From Cordylochernes scorpioides (Eukaryota; Arthropoda; Arachnida; Pseudoscorpiones; Chernetidae): DNA of 64,000 nucleotides. The stretch is taken from positions 58,457,252 through 58,521,251 of the forward strand of contig CP092876.1 in NCBI GenBank assembly GCA_030710605.1, read 5' to 3'. Under the pieces are notes generated by a model. It did no database searches and was not told the origin of the DNA. It saw nothing but the letters and a program-made list of their open reading frames with translations. Positions 32,912 through 42,990 of this stretch are shown piece by piece (positions within the stretch are counted from its first letter, which is position 1; each line of letters begins with the position of its first letter). The translations under genes were made by a program, and so were the position numbers.

Positions 32912-34330
32912 CACTGCGTGACATTGAAAATGGAACACCAAGAAATAGTGGCCAGAAAATTATGCAAATTTCAGGGTAGACGCGCCTAGCCGAGTTATGC
33001 AAATGATGTAAAATGCGCAGCTCTCGTGCGCACATGGAGTAAGATATAAGGGAAGGAACTTGCAGAAAGGACAGTATTCGTGTCGTTATTTCTTCAAGGA
33101 AAATCATTGTAGAAATTTCGTTCTTGTGTCAAAAGACACGTGTAATAACAGAGAATGCCAGGTCATCGTAAACGGAGGCAGTTCAAGCAGACAGACGCTT
33201 TTACGAGGGGCATGGTGATCGGACTGAAAAGGGCAGGTTGGTCCATACGTCAAATCGCAGCTGATACACACCTTGGTGCGTCCACGGTGCACCGACTGTG
33301 GAGAAGATGGTTGGAACAAGGAAATGTGGCAATTTATAGGAATGCCGGTGCAACCAGAGTGACGTCAGCACGTGTGGATCGGCGTATCCTTCGACAAGCA
33401 GTGGCGGCCCCACAAGCCACTTGTACCGCCATCCTGCAACATGTGCAAGACACCCTAGATCATTCCATCTCGACCAGAACCATTTCTCGTCGATTGGTTG
33501 CTAATGGCTTGCACTCATGCCGTCCGCTAAGAAGACTGCCATTGACCCCACCGAATAGGCGCCAACGTTTGGAATGGTGCCGGGCTAGATCGACGTGGAT
33601 GAGGGAATGGCACAGGGTCGTGTTCTCAGATGAGTCGCGTTTCTGCTTGTCCAGTGATAGTCGCCGTGTACGCGTGTGGCGTCGACGTGGAGAAAGGTCC
33701 AATCCGGCAGCAATTGTGGAACGCCCCACCGTGCGACAACGTGGAATCATGGTTTGGGGCGCAATCGCGTATGATTCCAGGTCACCTTTACTTCGTATTC
33801 AGGGCACTATGACGGCCCAACGATACGTTGATGATGTGCTGCGACCGGTGACACTCCCCTACCTTCAGGGGGTACCCAATGCCCTTTATCAGCAGGATAA
33901 CGCCCGACCGCACACTGCTCGCATTAGCCAACAAGCTCTGCAAGATGTACAGATGCTTCCCTGGCCACCGTACTCTCCTGATCTCTCACCAATCGAGCTC
34001 GTCTGGGACATCATTGGACGCCGTTTGCATGCCTTGCCACAGCCGCGTTCAGAAGACGAACTGTGGCAAATGGTTGAGAGGGAATGGAGAGCCATCCCTC
34101 AGGACGCCATCCGTACTCTGATTGACTCTCTACCTAGACGTGTTGCTGCGTGCATCGCCGTCCGCGGTGGTCCTACTTGCTACTAAGCCGACGCCGTTCT
34201 CGCTCTGTATTATGACTATCATTTTGAAATAAATATCACTTATTGTTCGTCCCTGTCTCTCTCTGTCTGCCGAGTTTCATCACTTTCTGGCCACTATTTC
34301 TTGGTGTTCCATTTTCAATGTCACGCAGTG
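32912..34330 (+). mobile_element. Complete Tc1-type transposon
   Basis: 1419 bp between TA dinucleotides (32910-32911 and 34331-34332). The first and last 47 bp are perfect inverted repeats, starting CACTGCGTGACATTGAAAAT. It encloses one intact transposase. Perfect terminal repeats and an undamaged ORF indicate a recent insertion. The element is more GC-rich than its surroundings, consistent with a recent arrival by transposition or horizontal transfer (inference). Confidence 0.95.
33155..34186 (+). CDS. Tc1-like transposase, intact
   Basis: 343 residues from ATG 33155 to the stop at 34186, full length for the Tc1 group (about 340). It cuts and pastes its own element by binding the terminal repeats and joining them to TA targets. 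Residues about 10-120 form the paired-type helix-turn-helix region (GWSIRQIAADTHLGASTVHR and a second HTH with basic SRRL). The catalytic triad is D159 (VVFSDESRF), D248 (YQQDNARPH) and E281 (SPDLSPIE), followed by VWDIIGRRL. Spacing between the second D and E is 32 residues, shorter than the 34 of classical Tc1. No frameshift or stop. It lies alone inside perfect terminal repeats (32912-34330), so it may be active. Opposite-strand frames here are shadows. Product class is certain; subfamily is not. Confidence 0.96.
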   Translation: MPGHRKRRQFKQTDAFTRGMVIGLKRAGWSIRQIAADTHLGASTVHRLWRRWLEQGNVAIYRNAGATRVTSARVDRRILRQAVAAPQATCTAILQHVQDTLDHSISTRTISRRLVANGLHSCRPLRRLPLTPPNRRQRLEWCRARSTWMREWHRVVFSDESRFCLSSDSRRVRVWRRRGERSNPAAIVERPTVRQRGIMVWGAIAYDSRSPLLRIQGTMTAQRYVDDVLRPVTLPYLQGVPNALYQQDNARPHTARISQQALQDVQMLPWPPYSPDLSPIELVWDIIGRRLHALPQPRSEDELWQMVEREWRAIPQDAIRTLIDSLPRRVAACIAVRGGPTCY

Positions 34331-34904
34331 TATATATAGAGGCTCTATAGTTATCTTTCTTATTTTGTTTCTGAATATATATCCAGGGTTTTTCTTCCTT
34401 CTCCCTAACTTACGGGAATCTGTATATAAAATTGATAGCAGAGGAGTACTACAAGCTATGCATATAATATTATATCAAAATATAGTTATATCCCTCGATG
34501 TACATGTTTCCCATATAAATAAGTTGTAAATTCCAATTTATTTTCTTTCTCTACTTATTTGCTGTATATATTTCAGGAGAAAATCTATATATATACAAGA
34601 CTAAAGGTCTTTATAGAGTTATTGATATACATATATCCATAATATTCAATAACGGGAGGAGATGCATACTGCCTAACCACAATGTGAATTAACAAATCTT
34701 CTAATAATTTTATTTATTAGAATTTGGCGAGTTTTAGGGAAGTGTACTCTTTTCTTCAAGTCGAAATATATTCAGGACATGGTAAAGATTCACGCTAAAA
34801 CTAATTCAAAAATAAAGTTTAAAATAAACGAAACTGAAATTACAAACGTTAAAATTATTATTAATAATAAATAACATAAGAACAAAACAAAAATTGCGAT
34901 ATAA
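34331..34904. other. Unassigned AT-rich spacer
   Basis: Only a decayed ACAAGACTAAAGGTCTTTAT (about 34596), reminiscent of the LINE 3' hairpin. Confidence 0.35.
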
Positions 34905-35040
34905 TGGATATTATTTTGAAAATAGAGCAATCCATAAATAAATCTTTAATTAAAAAGGCATATATTGGATCAATGATATTGGATAATTGGAAAAAATGAT
35001 ATTTTGATCCAATATATGCCCTTTTAATTAAATTGATATT
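34905..35040. mobile_element. Foldback FB-A, short form
   Basis: TTTTGAAAATAGAGCAATCC, then AAAAAGGCATATATTGGATC, a short loop and the complement GATCCAATATATGCC. It lacks the long internal arms of 2227-2693: a deletion derivative. Confidence 0.7.
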
Positions 35041-35993
35041 ATGAAAAATCTTTTAGGAGCTTGGCATCATCAGACGTAAGTTGGTAGTAAAGATTGTCCA
35101 ATGCGGCTGTAAGTGTAAAACATAGTCTATAGCAAATATAGTCCAATGCGGCTGTGTAAAACATAGTCCACGGGGTCTTGTTAACTCTCCTTTTCCCGAG
35201 CAAAAGAAAAGGTTCGGTGTCGGGCGGGAGGATTTCAAGGTCCGGCGGCCGGGCGAAGCGGGGGCTGGGATATAAAAAGTGTCGCCACCACATTAAGGCC
35301 ACGACTGCCATTAACCTCCGGGGTGAATGCCGTGAGCACTGCTCTCATAGCCCCACTTTCTTCTAGGGCTCAGGGAACTCTAGACGTGGGAATACGTGGT
35401 TCACGGAGAACGCATTTTTACTGCCCAACAAAATTTATATTTCTAATTTAAAAAAATATAACTTACTAATATGAGAGATATTCGCCTTTTTTACAAGTTC
35501 TGAAAATTTCTTGAGTTCTTTTGAAGAGTAAAAAAATAACTCCTTCCACTACACAAAGTTGGCAGCGACCTTTTACAGAGACTCAGCATCTCCATGATAG
35601 CCTCCAACCAAAACAACAGGCAAGTGCTGCACAAGAGCAGTTTGAGAAGGGTAGTATGGCACAGTGAACAGAAAAACGAGGAGTAACTGGGCAAGATAAA
35701 ACAGGAGGATGGGTGTATGGAGTGGCAAGTAATTGGTCGTGTGGGGTAAAAGAAATAGGCAATCGGGATGGAGTTGGGAAGACACGGGGTAAAAGAAGGA
35801 ACATGGCGAAGAATGCTGAACACCAGAAGTCATGGTGAAAATGGCCGTGTAGAAGGATAACTATCAAAGGTGAAAATTATAATGTGAGAAGCTTCATTAT
35901 TCTGCGTATTATCCTTGCATAGGATAACATCCCCAGTAACGTTCCAATTTCAGTGTAGGTACCGCGAGAAATCCTTATAATGGAGATATATAT
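35041..35993. other. Unassigned; small duplication and GC-rich patch
   Basis: GTCCAATGCGGCTGT..GTAAAACATAGTC occurs twice (about 35096-35170). 35190-35300 is GC-rich with GGGATATAAAAAG (about 35266), promoter-like. Several 86-110-codon minus-strand frames (35491-35867) overlap in different phases and have no family resemblance. Confidence 0.35.
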
Positions 35994-36007
35994 ATATACC
36001 ACCGAAG

Positions 36008-36109
36008 TACACGCTTGTTCGGCGGTACATATACTAAAGTTGGAAAGATACAGAGAATATTATCATGACCTCCGCACAAGGGATGACATGCAAAATCGTG
36101 AAGCGTTCC
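36008..36109 (+). pseudogene. U6 snRNA retropseudogene with target-site duplication
   Basis: Full-length U6 sequence: ACGCTTGTTCGGCGGTACAT, ATACTAAAGTTGGAAAGATA, ACAGAGA intact, AGC triad lost (ATTATCATG), AAAATCGTGAAGCGTTCC. Flanked by ATAT[A/G]CCACCGAAG at 35994-36007 and 36110-36123 (13 of 14 match), the hallmark of LINE-type reverse transcription and insertion. No promoter or terminator. Confidence 0.85.
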
Positions 36110-36123
36110 ATATGCCACCGAAG

Positions 36124-36917
36124 AACTGTGACCCCAACCTGTGTCATTCTACAGAGAATGCGAGCGGGCGAGGCGGCCACCACAGCTGAAGAACTCGGCC
36201 GGCGACGACGTCTCTATATTTAGCCCCGGACAGGCGGCGGATGATCCGTGTCGTATGATGTACGGGCTCAGGACATCTTTAGAAACCAATTTACGTCCTC
36301 GTTTTTTACCTCTTCTGTCAACAGTGTCCTGCATGGCAGCGCGCGAATCGAGTGTCTTTAAATGACAAATACTTCCAATTTTAGATAGAAAAAATAATTT
36401 TAAAAAATCAAAAGCTATCTACTAAACACAAAGGAATCCTTCCCCAGCATGAGACGAACCTGTCCAATCTGTGGTAAAGCTGGAAAGAAGTCCACCGGAG
36501 GATCGGGTTACGCGGCGCACTCCTCGGCCCATTTACTTTCTCGGCCAATAAACAGACGGACGGACGGATGGCGCTACATTCTTCGGACAAGGCAAAAGAT
36601 TCTAGAACCCCCCTGTACTTGTTCTTTTCGTGAATCAAACGTTATACGTTGGAGAATTCAAGTAAAAGTTGAACATTGAGATAATATTATATAATATCAG
36701 CGCGTGCGTGCCAGAAAATGTGTAATTTAAGAACAATTAAGAAATATTTCACTTACTCGCACTTACATACTCCAACAACGGACAAAAATATTCATCTTGA
36801 ATCTTAGCAACACGAAGTTTTCAATAACGATTTCTACATTTTATTAACTTTAAGTTTCAACGGTAGTGTCATTACAAGAGAATAGAAGATGCCACTGCTG
36901 TTGACATTTCTCAGAAA
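36124..36917. other. Unassigned; GC-richer patch
   Basis: 36150-36340 and 36440-36600 are relatively GC-rich with CGGCCGG- and GGCGGCGG-like blocks. Short opposing frames are not recognised. Confidence 0.35.
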
Positions 36918-37294
36918 ATTAAGAAAAGGGCATCTCCTGATCGCGAAACTAAAAGTTGCTGATAGCTTTCGCCATCTATCAGAATAAATATCAACTAATC
37001 GTTGATTTGTTATTATTCCAGAATTGGTCAAATATCCATTTTTGATTAATCAAAAAAGGCTAACTACGTAGGCGTTTCGGGCTGTTGGACCACCAGCGTG
37101 GTGCAAGCTGTACCTGAACGACCAGAAAAAAAACTGGTCTTTCAGGCATCCTGATATTCGTACATGGTTAGCTTTTCTTGATTAATCAAGAATGGATATT
37201 TGGCCAATTCTGGAATAATTAAAAATCAGCGATTGTTATTATTGATTCCGACAGATGCCGCAAGCCATCAGCAACTTTTAGTTGTACGGTCAAG
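36918..37294. mobile_element. Foldback FB-B with long loop
   Basis: Arms: AATTAAGAAAAGGGCATCTC at the left, and CGCAAGCCATCAGCAACTTT plus GTTGTACGGTCAAG at the right. The loop retains the FB-C-like block: CGTTTCGGGCTGTTGG, CCAGCGTGGTGCAAGC, and CGACCAG-AAAAAAAA-CTGGTC. It links FB-B to FB-C structurally. Confidence 0.7.
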
Positions 37295-37445
37295 ACTGAA
37301 CCACGCTGACAAGGCCAACAGCCTGAAATGAGTACGTGGTAGTCTATTATTGATTTATCAAGAAAATGGGTTGGCCAATTATTATGAAACAAACCTAAAT
37401 CAACGTTTAGTTGATTTTTATTCCACTAGTTGGCGCTCTGTCACA
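37295..37445 (+). repeat. FB-C right-arm fragment
   Basis: CACGCTGACAAGGCCAACAG, TTGATTTATCAAGAAAATGG, ATCAACGTTTAGTTGATTTT and TTCCACTAGTTGGCGCTCTG match the FB-C right arm. The CTGACAAGGCC block is a mutated hammerhead-like core. Confidence 0.6.
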
Positions 37446-38260
37446 AAGGTATCTTTTTTTTTTTTTTATTATTGTGCTCATGTTTAACACAATAACTCTA
37501 AGATAGATATTTATTTACATGATGTTTATTGACTAAAAACAGATTATTCCTTTAAAATATTCACAGAACAGCACATGTATCGTTTCCCCGAAGAATTACA
37601 TCGTGTTGCACCCTCTGCAAGTGCCGTCCCCTTATCCACAAAAATCACTTTATAGAGACTCTTCCATTAGATCAAAATACAAACCAATAAAATAAATACA
37701 AGGATTTGTAAATGGGACATTAGAGCATCCTTAGCAGCGTCGCACGTCAGAACCTAGATTGACTTTACAGCTCCTAAAAGATGAAAACTCGCGTAATATA
37801 TTTGTTTATATAAACGGTGTTGTAACTTTGTTCTTTACCTCCCCACTTTATATATTCAGTATTATTCTCTTTCTATATACTTACTGTGTATATACTAAAG
37901 ATATCTCTTGGTATCTATCCGCAAATGTTTCATATCTATGTGCTTCGAAACAAGATCTTCTCTATCCAGTACTCACCGTTATATTACGTGATTGCAGAAT
38001 AATGACGACATATCTTAAGCAGGCTGGGATGCTAACCTATGGTCCACCTGCAGAGAGGCTTCCAGAAGGCCTGCTAGACCTGTCAAAGAGTGTAGGCCAC
38101 GCATGTATAGTGGCTACATATTGCAAGCTTACGAGAAGCGGAAGACTAGAAGACATTTATCCTAGAGTTGGCATGTCTCTCTGGGACACAATCTACCCAC
38201 GTTATGAAGTTATTCTCAAGGATAAGAAGCCGAGCGTAGCCACTACAGTATATCCCCAAG
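37446..38260. other. Unassigned; 168-codon open frame
   Basis: 37759-38265 is open but has no ATG at its 5' end. An internal stretch (RIMTTYLKQAGMLTYGPPAE, then RLPEGLLDLSKSVGHACIV) is not low complexity. No family recognised, and the frame runs into the minisatellite. It could be an old coding fragment or chance. Confidence 0.3.
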
Positions 38261-38590
38261 GATAATGTCTACAGCCAGGGATGATGTCTACAGCCAGGGA
38301 TGATGTCTACAGCCAGAAATGATGTCTACAGCTAGGGATGATGTCTACAGCCAGGGATGATGTCTACAGCCAGGGATGATGTCTACAGCTAGGGATGATG
38401 TCTACAGCTAGGGATGATGTCTACAGCCAGGGATGATGTCTACAGCCAGGGATGATGTCTACAGCCAGAAATGATGTCTACAGCTAGGGATGATGTCTAC
38501 AGCCAGGGATGATGTCTACAGCCAGGGATGATGTCTACAGCCAGGGATGATGTCTACAGCCAGGGATGATGTCTACAGCCAGGGATGATG
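38261..38590. repeat. Minisatellite, 19-bp period, about 17 units
   Basis: Unit GATGTCTACAGCCAGGGAT with variants CTAGGG and CAGAAA. The order CAGGG-CAGGG-CAGAAA-CTAGGG recurs twice, so blocks of units have been duplicated. Confidence 0.95.
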
Positions 38591-38743
38591 GCGTGCAGCT
38601 CGTGACACAGCGGCTGATTGTTTTAGACCCGTGTGAGACGTTCCGCCTGAGTGGCTGGGAACTGGCGGGTGACCTTCGCGGTGTCACCCGGGGCTTCTTC
38701 TCCGTCGGGTGGTGTCGCTAGCGTGTGCGTACGCGTGCTATAC

Positions 38744-39030
38744 ACAAGTATTGCCGCGTGTTTTACGTGCTTCTCTACCGGGTTGCGTATGTCTCTAAAG
38801 TGTGTTTGCGCAGGACAAGTGTTGCTGAGTGTTTTATACCTTTATTTTACTCGGGATGCGCTTGTCCCTAGCGTGTGCGTTCTCTAAACAAGCATTGCCG
38901 CGTGTTTTACGTGATTCTCTCCCGAGATGTGTATGTCTCGAACGTGTACGTGTACATAGGTGTTTTAAATATGTTTCATTTCTATAGATGCGTATGTCTC
39001 TAAAGCGTGCGTGCGAAAAAAACAAGTATT
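38744..39030. repeat. Degenerate minisatellite, about 72-bp period, 4 units
   Basis: ACAAGTATTGCCGCGTGTTT, then TACGTG, TATGTCTC and GTGTGCG recur starting near 38744, 38815 and 38887, with a last diverged unit ending near 39030. Confidence 0.65.
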
Positions 39031-39436
39031 GATTAATAATACTTTGAAACAATTTCACACAGTTCCTTCAATTTGCTCGCTATATAATACGAGCTGCTGT
39101 ATACAGTTCGACTTTACATTTTAGGTTTAGGAATACGTGTGTCTAGAGTGCGCCTGCCATAATAACCAATTGCAAGAGGCATTAAAGCGTCGTCAAATGT
39201 CATGTTGATTTGTCGCTAAGTTTTAAAGCATTTGAAAATGTATCTAGAAACGTGACTGCGCTATTTGTGCAATAAAAATTATAAAGAACGCAATCTTTAT
39301 GCAACTTAAACTCAAATATTTTAATTATGTTTAAAAATTTCAATTTTAAACTACGTTAAAGGAAACATGGCGCGGTAAAATATCCTATGCATAGGCCAAT
39401 TAAATATATGGTGTATTCCAGAGTTTTACTAATCAA
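39031..39436. other. Unassigned AT-rich spacer
   Basis: Nothing recognised. Confidence 0.35.
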
Positions 39437-39622
39437 TACAGCAGAAGTGAGACATCGATTGTTCCTTGATCTAAATAATTTAACTCTCTTACATTAGCCA
39501 CTTTGTCTATATAAATTTTATGAACTCTGTCGATTAATACATGTAAATTTGTAAATATTTAATTATAAGTTTTAATTTGTTTGTTGAATTGTTTGTTTCC
39601 TCTGTAATAGGCGCATATATTT
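39437..39622 (+). pseudogene. LINE ORF2 carboxy-terminal relic, second copy
   Basis: GAAGTGAGACATCGATTGTT, CTTACATTAGCCACTTTGTC and CTCTGTCGATTAATACATG match 4733-4905. The encoded EVRHRL..CRLIHVN ending is recognisable with substitutions. Confidence 0.5.
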
Positions 39623-40924
39623 CAATGCAGTAAGGCAACGTTATCCGCAGGTTGGCCAAGTAGAGGAACTACAGCGTTAGCTCACTAAGCCCATCTTTCA
39701 TGGTTTGAAAGTACTTTTCTCAGAAGTAACCAATTTCATAACAATACACTTTACCATAATCTGCAAAGTGATACTGAAGTGCCGGAAAATGTAATAATCA
39801 GCATGAAAAGATCATTGAATATGTTAATAGAAAGCGTATTCCCTATCTGTGGTCATGAAATATAATTTGAATAGGACGTTTTTTTCTTCGTACACAACTT
39901 GTTCCTTGAATTTTGTAGTTCATACAACATATGGGCCACGACAGTTTTGATAGGGTAAAATCACAAATATATTGTAATACAATACAATGCGGCTTATGAT
40001 GTAGAACGAAATTTGACAATTTTACCGCAAATGTTTCTTTTTTTTGAACGAAAAAAATATTGTTATGTAGAATAAGAAAAAAGGGCGCATTCCAAAATAG
40101 AATGTTTAAGAACCAACAACGCAACAATATCATAAGTCAAACTAAAAACAGCACTTTTATACGAAAGGTTACGACGTAAGCCAGCTGATACTGCTTGGAA
40201 GAGCATTTAATACTTTGTATACTTTCAATGTTCTTATAGCACCACAAGATGACAGTGGGCATGCTGAGAACTAGGTAGACCTCAAGAGAAAACAGGAAAC
40301 TACAATAACGAGGTGAACGATCTTTCCTCATTGCTGCTTTTGTTATTTATAAAAAAAAAAAAAGAAAGTGGTGGGAACCTCGTTTTTAATCGTTTAAAAA
40401 AACACGCATACGTACATTTGAAGTTAATTTGCAATTCATTTATACCCCAATAAAACACTCACGGAGGGAAGGGGAATTTGCCGGAAGGAAAAAAAGGCAA
40501 TTATCGTAAATCTTTCACGTGTACGGCTAGAAAAAACTAGAACAGAGAGGCCTCTGAGATTTCTCTTGTTGCCAACTGTGACAAGTAGAAAAAACACGCC
40601 CATTTCCATATTTCCTATAAACATGTCGTGGGCTTGTGAAAGGAGCCATTGTAGCTGAGGTCAAATTCTACATTAAGGAATGAAGAAAAAAAGTATTTTC
40701 TCAGCACTGAAAAAAAAAAGCGGTCATAATAACTTACATCGCTTATAGAATCCACCTGTTGGTTGCAATGTATCTTTCTGAAAAGCCCCTTATATATGTG
40801 GGAGAATTTCAAATAGTCACAATTCAGATGTAAATGACTGGAAATGTCTTATATCAACAATCTTTCTTGAAGTTTATTTCAATGACATTAGGTCAACAAA
40901 GAAGCTTGAGATGAACACAGTTTT
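39623..40924. other. Unassigned
   Basis: 39962-40026 is an inverted match to about 55655-55715 (ATTGTAATACAATACAATGC; GTAGAACGAAATTTGACAAT), a dispersed repeat of unknown type. Short minus-strand frames are unsupported. Confidence 0.35.
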
Positions 40925-41130
40925 GGTTGGTAGAGGAGTCGTATACACCGCTTCGATTTTCGATAACAACGGGATCAAATCCCGCATGGAACAATTTTTT
41001 TTTTTCTGTTTTAATAGTTCCCTTATTTTTTTACAAGTCCAGTATCAGAGTGCAAGTAACCAAAATAGAGCTCTGGAACCTTTCTATGTCCCAATATCGA
41101 ACTACTGTTTACATGTGTAACCATTTGGTA
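40925..41130 (+). mobile_element. Old tRNA-SINE copy
   Basis: GGGATCAAATCCCGCATGG (B-box-like), a T-rich tract, then GTGCAAGTAACCAAAATAGA, GCTCTGG and TCGAACTACTGTTTACATGTG: the SINE body with many substitutions. Confidence 0.5.
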
Positions 41131-41349
41131 TACTTTGAGCAAACAACAGTTATATGATTATAGCTTTCCCTTTTTTCACTCTCAGAGACTTCATGGGTAA
41201 ATCCAGATATAAGAAAAAAATTTTCCTCCAATTTACCCAGATTAATCTATTAATTAGCTTGATTGTCTTAATTAGGTTTTCCTGTATATAAATTCATATT
41301 ACCATTATATGATCAGCTTTAAAAAAATAATAATAACAATGCTTATTAC

Positions 41350-41566
41350 TTCTTGAAAATAAAGATACTTCGGCCAGTAAACTTCGACGTTTCGACAAAA
41401 ATATTTTGTCCTCGTCAGGAGCAAACAAACTATTTTGTAGAATAATTTTTAACGATTTGCCAAATGTTTTAATTTTTGTTTGCTTCTGACGAGGACAAAA
41501 TATTTTTATCGAAAAGTCGAGATAATAAAAATATTTACTGGCCGAAGTATCTTTAATTATCAAGAA
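41350..41566. mobile_element. Foldback FB-F with hammerhead-like cores on both arms
   Basis: The left arm TTCTTGAAAATAAAGATACT, CGGCCAGTAAA mirrors the right arm TTTACTGGCCGAAGTATC. Minus strand 41418-41380 reads CTGACGAGGACAAAA, a TAT loop, then TTTTGTCGAAACGTCG. The plus-strand arm at about 41488-41520 has CTGACGA with GAAAA. A partial copy is at 47045-47165. Confidence 0.65.
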
Positions 41567-41700
41567 CTATGAATGCCGGCCAGGCAGCCTCTATCTTTAT
41601 GATAATGTTTATTACTGGTACTCCTGCATGTGTCCTGCATTTCTACTCGGAGATCTGTATAAGACTGAAAGGTCTTAATAAAGCTTTTTGTTTTTGCTGT
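41567..41700 (+). mobile_element. LINE 3' end fragment
   Basis: ATCTGTATAAGACTGAAAGG then TCTTAATAAAGCTTTTTG and a T-rich tail. Upstream ATTACTGGTACTCCTGC is homologous to minus-strand 56336-56460. Confidence 0.6.
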
Positions 41701-41919
41701 TAGTAAAAATCAGTCGCTGACTACGTATCATTAAATATAATTTGCCCATACAACGTATTACGTAATAGAGAAGGTGTATAGAAGGAGTGACTGACATCGT
41801 TTCAAACTCCAATATGCAATTTAATCCGATATCAATCTAATTTGCATATTTCGTTTGGTCAGCCGGAAGTTTTCACAATATTTGAACTAAAAGGATGAAA
41901 TTTTGCTTCGTTCTGTTTC

Positions 41920-42130
41920 GTTCCAACTGCCACAACACCCATCCTACTCCCCAGATCTAGCTTCCAGAGACTATCACCTCTTACACAACATGAGCAAAAT
42001 GGCCTGTGGGTTGACATTTGTCAGAATTTATTTCGGTTGTAAGTAGCTATTTTGAAATTCTCGACAAAAACCTTTAGTAAAACCGGAAGAATGATTTGGA
42101 AACATCGGTGGTCAGCGTTTATTATGTACC
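41920..42130 (+). pseudogene. Mariner transposase carboxy-terminal relic
   Basis: In one frame: PQHPSYSPDLASRDYHLL then HNMSKMACGLTF. This matches the mariner YSPDLAPSDYHLF region containing the third catalytic aspartate. The frame breaks soon after. With 21572-22110 (amino end) these are two independent dead mariners. Confidence 0.65.
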
Positions 42131-42274
42131 TCTAAAATTACAAGTACAATTGCCATCACAATGCCAATACATACTTGTATAATCTAGAGAAATAAATATT
42201 TGGCTTATTTTTTTACTTCTTTTTTACTTTATTTATACTAATTCACACACCCTTGTATATATATACATATTAGA

Positions 42275-42370
42275 AATAAAAATGGCATATCTTGACCAGG
42301 CTCGCATGAGCATTTCTAGATGGAAGAGCGCCATCATGTGAGCCTGGTCAGGACATGCCATTTTTATTTT
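42275..42370. mobile_element. Miniature FB-C, 96-bp hairpin
   Basis: AAATAAAAATGGCATATCTT, GACCAGGCTCGCATGAGC, a loop with AGATGGAAGAGCGCCATC, then the complements. Only the outermost parts of FB-C remain: an internal deletion derivative. Confidence 0.7.
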
Positions 42371-42986
42371 TTTATTGTTTTCACACACACACACACACAT
42401 ATATATATATAATATGATTTAATTTTTTCTAAAAAAAATCTTCACAGATTTCACAAGCAGAAGTCAATGTTGAAAATGTAGATAATATAATCTCTTAGGC
42501 CGACCTCATTCAATAGGAAATGTTATTTTTAATGAAAATGGCTGTCTAGCTGTCCAGAAGCTGTACATTAAAAAACTGATGAAGTCACATTTCTTGGAGT
42601 TTTATACAAAAACGTATTTTTCAATACACATTAACTACGTATGATTCTCGCCATAACACGTACAATTTGGTTCCTCCATCTTGTCCTTTCTATTCCGTGA
42701 ACATTTGAACCATTTATTATTCCGTCCAACATTTTATTAATTACCTCCTTCTCTTAAATTACATTTAATTACGGCAAATAATTATGTCAATTAACTTAAA
42801 TGAATCTGAAATGAGAATATAAAACCCACGTTTTTGTAGAACTTCGCATAGAGCTGTACACCAAGACGTTCCATAGGATATAAAGAGACTTGGTGTATAG
42901 AGATGGTCTCTTACTGATAATTGGGCACTTGTTAACAATGGGTGACGTTATTTAGATGTGGATAAATGTGGTTTTGATCAAAAATA
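42371..42986. other. Unassigned; (CA)n/(TA)n
   Basis: Alternating CA then TA at about 42382-42413; the rest is not recognised. Confidence 0.35.
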
Positions 42987-42990
42987 ATAT

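Noticed and set aside
33201-34095. Minus-strand and out-of-frame ORFs of 60-96 codons inside the Tc1 element
   Set aside because: Shadows of the 343-codon transposase.
35491-35867. Overlapping 86-110-codon minus-strand frames
   Set aside because: Three phases open over the same DNA with hydrophobic, low-information translations and no recognised motif.
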